The notes: a model not told the origin generated them from the letters alone. A stretch of 64,000 nt of DNA from Streptomyces ochraceiscleroticus (GCF_000720485.1 NZ_JOAX01000007.1:186001-250000), one strand, 5' to 3'; shown: positions 32,993 through 42,131, counted from the stretch's first letter. A program made the numbers and translations.

Positions 32993-33519
32993 TGCCCACG
33001 ATCACGGCACCAGCTCCCGCCGCTCCGGCGCCAGCCCGGACGGCAGCCCCGTACGAGGACTGGCGGCCTCCGATCATCGGCGTGACGTTACTCGTCCCGG
33101 TGGGTGCGGACGCACTGGTCATCGTCGACCTCCTCGGCGGCACCATGCTGCCCACCGGGGCCGTGTATGACGGCCAAGCTCCGGAGCAGGCGGCTCAGAA
33201 CGTGCTCCATGGCGTCCCGGGCGGCCTCCCTTTGGTGCGGCGCGTCGCGCTGGCCTGGGTGCAGATGCGGCGGAGGAAGGTCATCACCCATGTGCTGGCG
33301 ACCGAGCCGATGCCCCGCAAGGACGTCGAGCAGCTCATCTACCGCGACCCACGGGCTGAGGTGCGTGTGCTTCCCACCCTGCAAGTCATCGACAAGCTGA
33401 CGCCGAAGGGCCGGCTACGGGCCTTGGTCGGGCTCCAGGCCCTCGCCACCGGCGAGACGGCCTACATCGAAGGGGATGTGGTGCGCACCGCCACACCACC
33501 GAGGCTCATGCAGAGATGA
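32992..33519 (+). CDS. Degenerate Nudix-like protein
   Basis: 175 residues from ATG 32992 (TGATG). Residues about 28-75 follow a Nudix beta/loop pattern (IIGVTLLVPVGADALVIVDLLGG, then GAVYDGQAPEQAAQNVL), but the Nudix-box Glu and the R-E pair read Q and N-V, so hydrolysis is unlikely. It may bind nucleotides or act as a regulator. Codon 33 is TTA (33088), the second TTA codon in this operon. Confidence 0.5.
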   Translation: MPTITAPAPAAPAPARTAAPYEDWRPPIIGVTLLVPVGADALVIVDLLGGTMLPTGAVYDGQAPEQAAQNVLHGVPGGLPLVRRVALAWVQMRRRKVITHVLATEPMPRKDVEQLIYRDPRAEVRVLPTLQVIDKLTPKGRLRALVGLQALATGETAYIEGDVVRTATPPRLMQR

Positions 33520-33618
33520 CGAGCTGGAGCCCCGCGCGAGGTGGCGGCGCTAGGCCACCCCGCTGCCTGAGACCCGCAGAACACCCCGCAGCACTGCCTG
33601 GACCCGTGAAGGAGAGCC

Positions 33619-34194
33619 ATGACCACCGATACCGCCGCCTACTGGGAGCCGTTGTGGGCCGAAGGCCGCCGTTATCGGCAGCTCAACGATGCTGAGACCC
33701 AGTTGTTGGATGAACACCTCGGTCCCGGCTGTGCGCGCCCGGCCCTCGACATCGGCTGCGGCGACGGCGCCCTGGCTCGGCATCTCCACCGCGAACTCGG
33801 GTACCGCACGACCGGCGTCGACTGCTCCCCCAGCGCAATCGCCCTCGCCGCCTCCCAAGACACCGGGCCCGGCCTCGGGCCGGTCTGGAAGTGCCTGGAC
33901 ATCACCGCCGACGATCTCAGTGCTTTGCCGGATCCCGCGTACGCGGCCATCACCTGCCGCCTGGTCTACCGGTGGATGGACGACAAGCCGGCCTTCGTCG
34001 ACCGTATCCACCGGCTCCTCGCGCCTGGCGGGACCTTCTGGGTCGTCACCGAGGTCGCCGGCCGACGAGCAGCCACCCATCCCCTCCAGGACCTCGGGAT
34101 CACTCCGGAAGAATCCGAAGTCCTCACCGCAGGCTGGTCCGTAGTGCGCACCGCTGACCTCGACGTACTCCGCTGTTACGCCCTACGCCCTTGA
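33619..34194 (+). CDS. Class I SAM-dependent methyltransferase
   Basis: 191 residues from ATG 33619, with AAGGAGAG upstream. Motif I is ALDIGCGDGALA (about 42-53), the acidic ribose contact is in TTGVDCSPSAIALA, and motif IV-like ITCRLVYRWMDDKP and post-motif LLAPGGTFWVV follow. It is a small-molecule-type methyltransferase, the last intact gene of the operon. It could methylate the modified nucleoside. Confidence 0.8.
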   Translation: MTTDTAAYWEPLWAEGRRYRQLNDAETQLLDEHLGPGCARPALDIGCGDGALARHLHRELGYRTTGVDCSPSAIALAASQDTGPGLGPVWKCLDITADDLSALPDPAYAAITCRLVYRWMDDKPAFVDRIHRLLAPGGTFWVVTEVAGRRAATHPLQDLGITPEESEVLTAGWSVVRTADLDVLRCYALRP

Positions 34195-34223
34195 ACCGCA
34201 ACCGGCACCGAGGGGACACACCC

Positions 34224-34298
34224 ATGGCGGAAGTGCGGCCCGTGTCGCTCACCGACGCCGCGGAGCGTGAGGTGCCAGCACACCCAGCTGCGCTTTGA
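34224..34298 (+). pseudogene. Truncated gene start at the end of the accessory block
   Basis: GAGGGGACACACCC precedes ATG 34224, and the frame reads MAEVRPVSLTDAAEREV, a normal Streptomyces protein opening. It stops after 24 codons. The sequence beyond 34300 shows no continuation in the other phases and belongs to the flank of the convergent catabolic operon. This is probably a recombination breakpoint. Confidence 0.45.
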
Positions 34299-34337
34299 TC
34301 ACGCGGTGGAGCCCCTCGGCGGTCTGACCGCTCGGGC

Positions 34338-34360
34338 ACACCTCTTCAGCGTTGAGGTGT
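34338..34360 (-). terminator. Hairpin after the MmgE/PrpD gene
   Basis: ACACCTC at 34338-34344 pairs with GAGGTGT at 34354-34360 (9-base loop), directly downstream of the minus-strand stop at 34365. It ends the long leftward catabolic operon. Confidence 0.5.
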
Positions 34361-34364
34361 TTGG

Positions 34365-35762
34365 TCATCCCGGGGCCGCGGAGAGAGCCCGGACCACTTC
34401 TGTGGCGTCGTCCGACGTGTCGAGGTCGCGGACAAGCCGGACCGCCATGCGGACCTGTTCTGGGGATGGGGCACTCGCCGCCGCGGACGCACAGTCCTCG
34501 AACTTGCGGATAATGTCGCCCCACGTCATGGGGGCCTCCGTGCTGCCCGGCACTTCGGTGCCGGTTCGGGTGACGTGACGACCATCTCTGAGCCTCAGCT
34601 CCACTCGTCCCGGAGGGAGTTCCATCTTCCAGTCGAGGCTTTCGTCAGCTATAGGCACGACCTTGCGCGCCATGTTCAGCACCTCGGGGTTCCGAAGCGC
34701 GTCGGGCAGGAAGTCCGCCACCCGTACAGTCCCGCGAGTGGCGGCGACGGCCACCAGAAACGGGAGGCTGAACTTCGCGTCGACAAGCGTGGATGGGGCG
34801 CGTCGGGCATCGAGGGGACGGCACATCAGGTCGTGGTAATCACCGACATGCACGCGGACCTCATCGATGTCGTCCGAGGCCAGGCCGTGGTCGGCCATGA
34901 GGCCGATGGCGGCGTGGATATGGCTGTGGGCCGTACCGACCGCGGGCCAGGGCTTGTAGAGCGTTCCGCCACCCTGATAGTCCGTGCCCAGTCCGGCCAG
35001 GATCGCCTCGCGGTCGTACACACCATCGAAATACGTGCGGAAGACGCCGTGTCCGCCTTCGAAGACGTCCGGGACACCCGTGATGCCCTTCTGCGCGAGG
35101 AGGGCCGCCGTGACCGCCCCCCTGGCGGAGAACCCCGCGTACATGGCCCGTAGATCACTGCCCGTGCCCGCAACCACCTCCATGACACCGCTGGACTGCA
35201 TGCTCGCAATACCCAGGGCGTCGGCCAGGCGCTCGCCAGGCAGACCGAGGACGCGGCCCGCCGCCGCGGTCGCGGCGAAGACGCCGAGCACGGTCGACAA
35301 GTTCCAGTCCTTGCGCCAGCCGACGTTGCGACGCAACCGGGCGAACAGATCCTGGCCGGCCGCGACCGCGGCGATCAGGTCCGCGCCCCGGACGCCACCC
35401 TGCCGTTCGGCAACAGCGAATACTGCCGGGACGATCGAGCTGGAGCAGTGCTGGCCCCACGGTGTCTGGTCGTCGTAGTCGAGGCAGTGCGCCATGGCAC
35501 CGTTGGCGAACGATGCCGCCATGGCCGGGGCCTTACCCCCGAATGCGAGAACGGATGACTCCGGGCGACCTCCGCTTTCCATGACCAAGTCGATGACACC
35601 GCGCACGGCTGGCTCCGTGCCGCTGGCCGCGAGGATCACGCCGAGTGTGTCGAGGATGCTCTTCTTGGCCGCCTCAGCAGCCTCAGGCGGAAGATCCTCG
35701 TACCGGGTCTCGGCAGCGCACGCCGCCAGCTGGTGAACGATGTCAGTGGTCGGAAAGGCCAT
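34365..35762 (-). CDS. MmgE/PrpD-family protein (copy 1)
   Basis: 465 residues from ATG 35762, with GAGG 6 bp upstream; ATG 35792 is possible. Family features: KKSILDTLGVILAASG, AMAHCLDYDDQTPWGQH, the helical NVGWRKDWN region and YKPWPAVGTAHSHIHAAI. The family includes 2-methylcitrate dehydratase, cis-aconitate decarboxylase and iminodisuccinate epimerase, all acting on small di/tricarboxylates. It is a close paralogue of the gene at 37317, separated from it by a transporter. The substrate is unknown. Confidence 0.85.
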   Translation of the reverse strand: MAFPTTDIVHQLAACAAETRYEDLPPEAAEAAKKSILDTLGVILAASGTEPAVRGVIDLVMESGGRPESSVLAFGGKAPAMAASFANGAMAHCLDYDDQTPWGQHCSSSIVPAVFAVAERQGGVRGADLIAAVAAGQDLFARLRRNVGWRKDWNLSTVLGVFAATAAAGRVLGLPGERLADALGIASMQSSGVMEVVAGTGSDLRAMYAGFSARGAVTAALLAQKGITGVPDVFEGGHGVFRTYFDGVYDREAILAGLGTDYQGGGTLYKPWPAVGTAHSHIHAAIGLMADHGLASDDIDEVRVHVGDYHDLMCRPLDARRAPSTLVDAKFSLPFLVAVAATRGTVRVADFLPDALRNPEVLNMARKVVPIADESLDWKMELPPGRVELRLRDGRHVTRTGTEVPGSTEAPMTWGDIIRKFEDCASAAASAPSPEQVRMAVRLVRDLDTSDDATEVVRALSAAPG

Positions 35763-35897
35763 GTGTACCTCGGTTGTGGGCTGCTCGTTCATTCCTCAAG
35801 GGGCTGTCACGAAGACAGTCGACGGCGCCGCAGGCGAGCCGGTCAGCAACATCCTGCGGCAGGCCGGTCGACTTCAACTCCGTGTATGCGGCGGGGT

Positions 35898-37250
35898 TCA
35901 GCCGACCACCGTCGGTTCCAATCCTCTCTCCGGCATCTCCGGGCCGCTGCGCCACCGCAGGCACCCCATCAACACGATGGCGACAGCCAGGCTCACCGCC
36001 GGAACGACGAGCCCGAACGCGGTGTTGCCTTCCTTGGCCACCTTCGCGATGAGCAGCGGCCCGACGAACCCTCCAAGTGAGGCCACCGAGTTGATGACGG
36101 CGAGGCCCACGGCGCTCTGAGCACGGCTGAGAACTTCGGTGGCAAGGGCGAAGAAGGGTGGGAGGTACGAGACGATGCCGATGGCAAACAAACACAGTCC
36201 GATGAGGCCCGGCACGGGAACATTGCGGTAAACCATGGTCAGGACGAGGCCCACAACGGCTGTGATCAGGCAGCCCATGACCGCAGCCTTGCGTTGGCCG
36301 GTGCGGTCGGAGAAGCGTGCGACGAACAGCATGGCCAGCGCCGCGCACACGTAGGGAAGGGCTCCTATGAAGCCGATGTTGGTGGGCGAGTATTCGGGGT
36401 CCAATTGCGCAACGATCTGCGGGAGGAAGAAGGTCATCCCGTAGGTGCCGACACCGCCGAGGAACGATACGACGGCCAGGTGGAGAACCCGGGGGTTCCT
36501 AACGGCGCGCAGTTCGGGATGACTGGGTGCTTCCGCCTCCGCGCCGTCCCTGGACTGATAGTCGGCGTTGATCTCGCCATCGAGCCAGGTGGATTCCACG
36601 CTGGTCAGCCATCGGGCCTTGGCGGGGCGGTCGGCCATGCGGAAGAAGGTCCACATGCCCAGGAGGATCGGCGGCAGGCCCTGTAGGACGAACAACCACC
36701 GCCACGACGCCAGCCCGAACCAGTCGACGTGATCCAGGATCAGGCCGGCGCTCACACTGCCGACGATGAGTCCGACGGGCTGGGCGAACACCATGCCGGC
36801 CAGCGCCCGGCTGCGGTCCTGACTGAGGAACCAGTAGGTGAGATAGAGAACGAGGCCCGGGAAGAGGCCCGCCTCCGCGATGCCCAGGGCGACCCGGGCG
36901 ATGTACAGGTGTGTCGTGTTGGCGATAAAGCCGGTGAGCAGGGTGACAACTCCCCAGGTGATCGCGATGCGGGAGAGCCAGGCGCGGGCCCCGACCTTCG
37001 CCATGACGATGTTGCTGGGTACTTCCAGAAGCACGTACACGATGAAGAACACGGACGCGGCCGCCGCGTACGTGGCGAGGCCGATGCCGAGGTCCTTCGA
37101 CATCGTCAGCTCCGCGTAGCTGATGGTGGAGCGATCCATGTAGCTGAACATGTAGAGCAGGAACGCGATCGGCAGAATGGATCGCTTCACCTTGCGGATG
37201 ACGCCGGGACCGTCGACGCCCGATGGTGGTGCGGTGTCGCCTGTGGCCAT
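35898..37250 (-). CDS. MFS transporter, anion:cation symporter (ACS)-like
   Basis: 450 residues with 12 hydrophobic segments, starting at ATG 37250. LLYMFSYMDRSTISYAEL, the loop NIVMAKVGARAWLSRIAITWG and GLFPGLVLYLTYWF are typical of ACS members, which import tartrate, phthalate, glucarate or similar organic anions. It lies between the two MmgE/PrpD genes and probably imports their carboxylate substrate. Confidence 0.85.
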   Translation of the reverse strand: MATGDTAPPSGVDGPGVIRKVKRSILPIAFLLYMFSYMDRSTISYAELTMSKDLGIGLATYAAAASVFFIVYVLLEVPSNIVMAKVGARAWLSRIAITWGVVTLLTGFIANTTHLYIARVALGIAEAGLFPGLVLYLTYWFLSQDRSRALAGMVFAQPVGLIVGSVSAGLILDHVDWFGLASWRWLFVLQGLPPILLGMWTFFRMADRPAKARWLTSVESTWLDGEINADYQSRDGAEAEAPSHPELRAVRNPRVLHLAVVSFLGGVGTYGMTFFLPQIVAQLDPEYSPTNIGFIGALPYVCAALAMLFVARFSDRTGQRKAAVMGCLITAVVGLVLTMVYRNVPVPGLIGLCLFAIGIVSYLPPFFALATEVLSRAQSAVGLAVINSVASLGGFVGPLLIAKVAKEGNTAFGLVVPAVSLAVAIVLMGCLRWRSGPEMPERGLEPTVVG

Positions 37251-37316
37251 GAACTCCGTCCAACTTCGTTGTTGTCGAGGACTTCCACTAGGGGCGAAGG
37301 GCCTGCGGGAGGGAGA

Positions 37317-38738
37317 TCAGTGCCCGTACGGGGTCCGTGTGAGGGACCGGACCAGTTCCGCCGCGTCGTCGGCCGTTTCGAGGTTCGCCGCCGTGCGCTG
37401 GGTCGCGGCGATCTGCTCCGGAGAGGGCGGTACGGCGGCCAGTGCGGCGCAGTCCGCGAACTTCCCGGTGATGTCGTTCCAGGTCAACGGCCTGCTGGCC
37501 GAGCCGGGTGTGTGCTCGCCGCCCTGCTGGACGACTCGTCCGTCCCGGGTCACGATCTCGACGCGCCCACTGGGAAGTTCATCCTTCCAGTCGAGGGCGG
37601 GGTCGGGCACGGCCACGACCTTGCGCGCGAAGTCGAGGACACGCTGGTCCTTCAGCGCCTCCTGTGTCAGGTCTCGGGTTTTCAGGTCGCCATGCACGGC
37701 CGCCATCGCCACCAGGAACGGCAGGCTGAAACGCGCGTCCATGAGGGTGGCCGGCGCCCGCCGTGCCTCCAGTGGCGCACACAGTCCCTCGTGGCAGTCC
37801 CCTACGTGGACGCGCACCTCCTGGATGTCATCGCGGCTCAGGCCGTGGCGGACCATGGCTTCCAGCGTCGCGTGGATGTGGCTGTGCGCGGTCCCGACCG
37901 CCGCCCACGGCTTGTAGAGCGTGGCGGCTCCGTAGTACTCCCCGCCGAGGTTCTCGAGGATCTTCTCCCGGTCGTAGCTGCCGCCGAAGTAGGTGGCGAA
38001 GAAGCCGTTGGTTCCCTCGAAGAGGGTGCCCGTGCCCTTCGCCCCGCGCTGCGCGAGAAGCGCGGCGAGCACACCGCCCTTGGCCGAGAATCCCGCGTAC
38101 ATGCCGCCGAGTTCACTGCCGGGGCCGCTCACCATGTCCATGAAGCCACCGGACTGGACGGCACCGAAGCTGAAGGCGTGGGTGAGCCGGTCGGGCGGGA
38201 GGTTCAGCAGGCGTCCGGCCGTGGCCGTGGCGGCGAGGACACCGATGACGGACGACAGGTTCCAGTCCTGGCGCCAGCCGACGTGCCTCCGCAGTCGGGT
38301 GAAGAGGTCCTGCCCAACCGCGACAGCGGCGATCAGGTCCTTGCCGGAGATCCCGCCCTGCCGTTCCACGACGGCAAGCGCGGCGGGGACGATGGAGGTG
38401 CCGGAGTGCTGGCCCCAGGGTGTCTGGTCGTCGAAGTTGAGGCAGTGCGCCATGGCACCGTTGGCGAACGCTGCCATGACCGCGGGGGCTTGGAAACCGT
38501 GGCCGAGGACGGTGGCCTGCGGGCCCCCGCCGACGTCCCGGACGACATCGACGGCGGCGCGTGCCGCGGGCTCCGTGCCGCTGGCCGCGAGGATCACGCC
38601 GAGCGTGTCGAGGAGCGACTTCTTGGCGCCCTCCACGGCGGGCAGCGGCAGCTTCTCGTAAACGGCCTCTGCGGCGAACTCGGCCAAAATGGCGGACAGG
38701 TCAACAGGGTGGTCCGACACGCTGGTGGAGTGCGTCAT
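37317..38738 (-). CDS. MmgE/PrpD-family protein (copy 2)
   Basis: 473 residues from ATG 38738, with GGAGGA upstream. It shares long identical stretches with copy 1: LDTLGVILAASGTEPA, GAMAHCLNFDDQTPWGQH, LFTRLRRHVGWRQDWNLS and LYKPWAAVGTAHSHIHA. Length and motifs are complete. Two copies in one operon suggest sequential or stereospecific dehydration/epimerisation of related carboxylates, or a hetero-oligomer. Confidence 0.85.
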   Translation of the reverse strand: MTHSTSVSDHPVDLSAILAEFAAEAVYEKLPLPAVEGAKKSLLDTLGVILAASGTEPAARAAVDVVRDVGGGPQATVLGHGFQAPAVMAAFANGAMAHCLNFDDQTPWGQHSGTSIVPAALAVVERQGGISGKDLIAAVAVGQDLFTRLRRHVGWRQDWNLSSVIGVLAATATAGRLLNLPPDRLTHAFSFGAVQSGGFMDMVSGPGSELGGMYAGFSAKGGVLAALLAQRGAKGTGTLFEGTNGFFATYFGGSYDREKILENLGGEYYGAATLYKPWAAVGTAHSHIHATLEAMVRHGLSRDDIQEVRVHVGDCHEGLCAPLEARRAPATLMDARFSLPFLVAMAAVHGDLKTRDLTQEALKDQRVLDFARKVVAVPDPALDWKDELPSGRVEIVTRDGRVVQQGGEHTPGSASRPLTWNDITGKFADCAALAAVPPSPEQIAATQRTAANLETADDAAELVRSLTRTPYGH

Positions 38739-38825
38739 GGGTCTCCTCCGGATCGATGTGTGCTGAGGGGCGTCCCGGCCCGGCCGCACCCGGGCCGGAA
38801 CATGGTGAGGGCATCGTTTGGCGGA

Positions 38826-39605
38826 CTACCGGACCATGTAGCCCGCGTCGGCAGTCAGCACGGAGCCGGTCATGAACGCGGAGTCGTCCGAGGCGAGGAA
38901 GAGGGCCACGCGCGCGATGTCCTCGGGCTCGCCCAGCTTGCGCAGCGGCGTGCCTTGCGCGTAGCTCTCCCGCCAGGTCTCGTCGGCGAGGATGTTCGCA
39001 ACGAGTTCGGTCTGGATCAGGCCGGGCGTGATGACGTTGGCGCGGATCCCATTGACGCCGTAGGTCTGGGCCATGGCTCGTGTGAGGCCGACGACGCCGG
39101 CCTTGGCGGCGGTGTAGGCATGGTTGGGGGCGCCGATCCAGTGCCCGGCCAGCGAGGCGACGTTGATGACCGATCCGCCGCCGCCCTCGATCATGTGCGG
39201 CAGGACGTACTTCCCCATCAGGAAGACGCTCTTGAGGTTGACACCGATGGACTTGTCGAACAGTTCCTCGGTGAGGTCGATCGTCGGGCCGTCCTGGGAG
39301 TCGTCGCGCGGTCCGGGCCTGCGGAAGTTCGCGCCAGCGTTGTTGTAGAGGACGTCGATCCGCCCGAACTCCTCCACGACGCGCTCCACCGCCGTACGGA
39401 CGCTGGCGGAGTCGGCGACGTCGCAGGTCAGCGGGAGCAGCCCGGGGACACCGAGCTCCCCGGCCGCCGCCGCGGCCTTCTCGCCGTCGAGGTCGAGCAT
39501 GGCGACCTTGGCGCCCTCCGCCTGGAAGATACGGGTCGCGGCGAGACCCTGGCCGCGCGCCGCTCCGGTGATGATGGCGACCTTGCCGTCGAGCCGTCCG
39601 GGCAT
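38826..39605 (-). CDS. Short-chain dehydrogenase/reductase
   Basis: 259 residues from ATG 39605 (GAGGAG upstream). The Rossmann turn is TGAARGQGLAA (G-x3-G-x-G), with NNAG, catalytic Ser in NVASLAG and Tyr/Lys in YTAAK. The acidic MLDLDGEK after strand 2 favours NAD over NADP. It probably oxidises a hydroxyl of the catabolic substrate. Confidence 0.87.
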   Translation of the reverse strand: MPGRLDGKVAIITGAARGQGLAATRIFQAEGAKVAMLDLDGEKAAAAAGELGVPGLLPLTCDVADSASVRTAVERVVEEFGRIDVLYNNAGANFRRPGPRDDSQDGPTIDLTEELFDKSIGVNLKSVFLMGKYVLPHMIEGGGGSVINVASLAGHWIGAPNHAYTAAKAGVVGLTRAMAQTYGVNGIRANVITPGLIQTELVANILADETWRESYAQGTPLRKLGEPEDIARVALFLASDDSAFMTGSVLTADAGYMVR

Positions 39606-39805
39606 AGGTGTACTCCTCAACTTTGGTGTGGGCATGCGGAACTGGGCAGCACGGCAGGAGGTGCCGGCCCGTCAGGGGTGGTGCCGTCATGGGTGAGCGG
39701 ATGGGTCCGCGGAAGCGTCACGCGCAGACGTGGTGACGCGGGTGGTCGTCGTCGGTTCTCCACCCGGTGCCGCCGCACGCCAGGGGGCGGCGGCAGAAGG
39801 CGTCC

Positions 39806-40555
39806 TCAGTGGAATGCGCGGCCCCCGTCGACGCCCAGGACTGAGCCGGTGACGTAGGAGGCGTCGGTGCTCGTGAGAAAGAGGAGGGCGGCCGCGATCT
39901 CGCTCGGGTCGGCGATGCGCTTGAGGGCATAGTTCGATGCGCCGTCGCGGTGCCCGTCGGCCATGGCGGTGTCCACCATGCCCGGGGAGATGCAGTTCAC
40001 CCGGACGTGCGGCGCGAGTTCGGCGGCCAGGGCCTTCGTCAGGGCGATGATCCCACCCTTGGACGCGGCGTAGGCCGTGTAGCCCGGGGCGTTGGGCAGC
40101 AGGCCCTGCGCGGAGGCGATGTTGACGACGCTCGCGGCGGACTCGCGGGTCAGCCAGGGCAGGAAGCTGCGGGTCACGAGGTACGTGCCGGTCAGGTTCA
40201 CCTCCAGGACTCGGCGCCAGTCGGCCGCCGGTACGTCGGCGGCCCGCCCGCGGAACATGATGCCGGCCGCGTTCACCACGCCATCGACACCGCCCAGCTC
40301 CACGGCCGCGCGCTCGGCGGCGGCCGCCACCTCGTCCTCCGCAGTGATGTCCACCTCGAAGCCGGACCCTCCGGTCTCCTGGGCGATCTCCTTCAGGCCG
40401 GTCGGATCCCTGTCCAGGAGTGCGAGGGAAGCACCTTCCTGTGCGAAGAGTCGTGCGGTGGCCCGTCCGATGCCGGATGCCGCGCCGGTCACCGCGATGC
40501 GGCGACCGCGCAGTCGGCCGCGCGGGGCATCGTCCGGTATCGGTGCGCTGCTCAT
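39806..40555 (-). CDS. Short-chain dehydrogenase/reductase
   Basis: 249 residues. The cofactor motif TGAASGIGRAT and LLDRD indicate NAD preference; catalytic residues are Ser in NIASAQG and YAASK. The C-terminus VDGGRAFH is typical of classical SDRs. It lies in the same leftward operon as the aldehyde dehydrogenase encoded upstream. Confidence 0.87.
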   Translation of the reverse strand: MSSAPIPDDAPRGRLRGRRIAVTGAASGIGRATARLFAQEGASLALLDRDPTGLKEIAQETGGSGFEVDITAEDEVAAAAERAAVELGGVDGVVNAAGIMFRGRAADVPAADWRRVLEVNLTGTYLVTRSFLPWLTRESAASVVNIASAQGLLPNAPGYTAYAASKGGIIALTKALAAELAPHVRVNCISPGMVDTAMADGHRDGASNYALKRIADPSEIAAALLFLTSTDASYVTGSVLGVDGGRAFH

Positions 40556-40627
40556 GCTTCTGCTCCATCCAGTAGATGTGTGAGAGGGGGTGGTCTGCCA
40601 GTCGTGGGCAGGGGCGCGACGGTGAGG

Positions 40628-42109
40628 TCAGCGCATCACGAACGCGTTGGCCGGGGCGTCGTCGTCCGTGGACAGCACGACGCTCTTGGTCTCCAGGTAC
40701 GCGTCCACGGCCTCGACGCCGTGCTCGCGCCCGAGCCCGGACCGCTTCATGCCGCCGAACGGCACCATGTAGCTGTACGTCCGGTAGGTGTTGACCCAGA
40801 CGCTGCCTACGTTGAGCGCCTTGGACATGCGCATGGCCCGGCCGATGCCGCGCGTCCAGACCCCTGCGACGAGCCCGTACGGGATGTCGTTGGCGATCCG
40901 AACCGCCTCTTCCTCGTCGTCGAAGTCGAGTACGCAGAGGATCGGGCCGAAGACCTCTTCCTGGGCGATCCGCATGTCGTTGGTGACATCGGTGAAGATC
41001 GTGGGCTCGACGAACTGACCGCCGGTCAGTCCGGGGCCGGTTGCCGGGCTGCCGCCCAGGATGCGGCGGGCACCGTCCTGCTCGGCGACGCCGAGGTAGT
41101 GGAGGACCTTCTCGTACTGGGCCCGGGTGGAGATCGGGCCCACGTTCGTGTCCGGGTCCATGGGGTCGCCGAGCCGGATGCCCTTGGCGAGCTCGACGAC
41201 CTTGGCGAGGAACTCCTCCTTGACGGAGGAGTGGACGAGGAGGCGGGAGCCCGCGGCACACATCTGACCGCCCGCGCCGAAGATGCCGGAGACGACACCG
41301 ACCGCGGCCAGGTCGAGGTCGGCGTCCTCGAAGACGATGTTCGGTGACTTGCCGCCCAGTTCCAGCGAGACCCGCTTGACGCCCCGTGCGGCCGTCTCGT
41401 ACAGCTTCGCGCCGGTCGTGTCGGAGCCGGTGAACGCGATCTTCGCCACGTCGGGGTGCTCCACCAGGGGCGCGCCCACGTCCGGTCCCAGGCCGGTGAC
41501 GACGTTGAACACCCCGGCGGGCACGCCCGCACCGGCGAGCAGTTCAGCGAGCTCCAAGGTGCTGGCGGAGGCGTACTCCGAGGGCTTGACGACCACGGCG
41601 CAGCCGGCGGCCATGGCCGGGGCCGCCTTCACGGTGGCGAACCACAGCGGGGAGTTCCACGCGGTGAGGGCGGCGACGACACCCACCGGCTCGCGGCGCG
41701 TGAAGGCGACCGAGTTGGCCTTCTCCAGGGGGATCGAGGAGCCTTCGATCTTGTCGGCGAGGCCCGCGTAGTAGTACCAGCACTCGGCCACGGCCTTCAT
41801 CTGGCCGGTGACCTCCGCGAGCAGCTTGCCGTTGTCGCGTACCTCGGTCTCGATCAGGGTCTGGGCGTGCTCGGTGATCGCGTCCCCGACGCGGCGCAGC
41901 ACCCTGCCGCGTTCGGACGCGGTCATGGTGGACCACGGTCCCTGCGTCATAGCGCGGTGGGCGGCGCTGACGGCGCGCTCCGCGTCGGTGGCGTTGCCGC
42001 GGGCGATGCGGGCCCAGGTCTCGCCGCGGTAGGGGTCCGTCGAGTCGATCCAGGCGCCGCTGTCCGGCTGTACCCAGGCGCCGTCGATGTACTGGAGGTA
42101 CTGCTTCAT
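40628..42109 (-). CDS. NAD(P)-dependent aldehyde dehydrogenase
   Basis: 493 residues, full family length. The general-base Glu is in SLELGGKSPN, the nucleophile Cys in GAGGQMCAAGSR (near residue 297), and the cofactor region is FTGSDTTGAKLYE. EVFGPILCVL and PFGGMKRSGLGREHG are conserved. It converts an aldehyde intermediate to the acid. It is one of three paralogous ALDHs in the island. Confidence 0.9.
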   Translation of the reverse strand: MKQYLQYIDGAWVQPDSGAWIDSTDPYRGETWARIARGNATDAERAVSAAHRAMTQGPWSTMTASERGRVLRRVGDAITEHAQTLIETEVRDNGKLLAEVTGQMKAVAECWYYYAGLADKIEGSSIPLEKANSVAFTRREPVGVVAALTAWNSPLWFATVKAAPAMAAGCAVVVKPSEYASASTLELAELLAGAGVPAGVFNVVTGLGPDVGAPLVEHPDVAKIAFTGSDTTGAKLYETAARGVKRVSLELGGKSPNIVFEDADLDLAAVGVVSGIFGAGGQMCAAGSRLLVHSSVKEEFLAKVVELAKGIRLGDPMDPDTNVGPISTRAQYEKVLHYLGVAEQDGARRILGGSPATGPGLTGGQFVEPTIFTDVTNDMRIAQEEVFGPILCVLDFDDEEEAVRIANDIPYGLVAGVWTRGIGRAMRMSKALNVGSVWVNTYRTYSYMVPFGGMKRSGLGREHGVEAVDAYLETKSVVLSTDDDAPANAFVMR

Positions 42110-42131
42110 GTTGCGTGTCCTTACTGGCGGT

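Noticed and set aside
36729..39857. Very long plus-strand open frame (over 1000 codons) across the MmgE/PrpD region
   Set aside because: It is antisense to three well-supported genes (transporter, MmgE/PrpD, SDR). Its translation is His/Arg/Gly-rich with no family motif, a usual effect of high GC at third positions.
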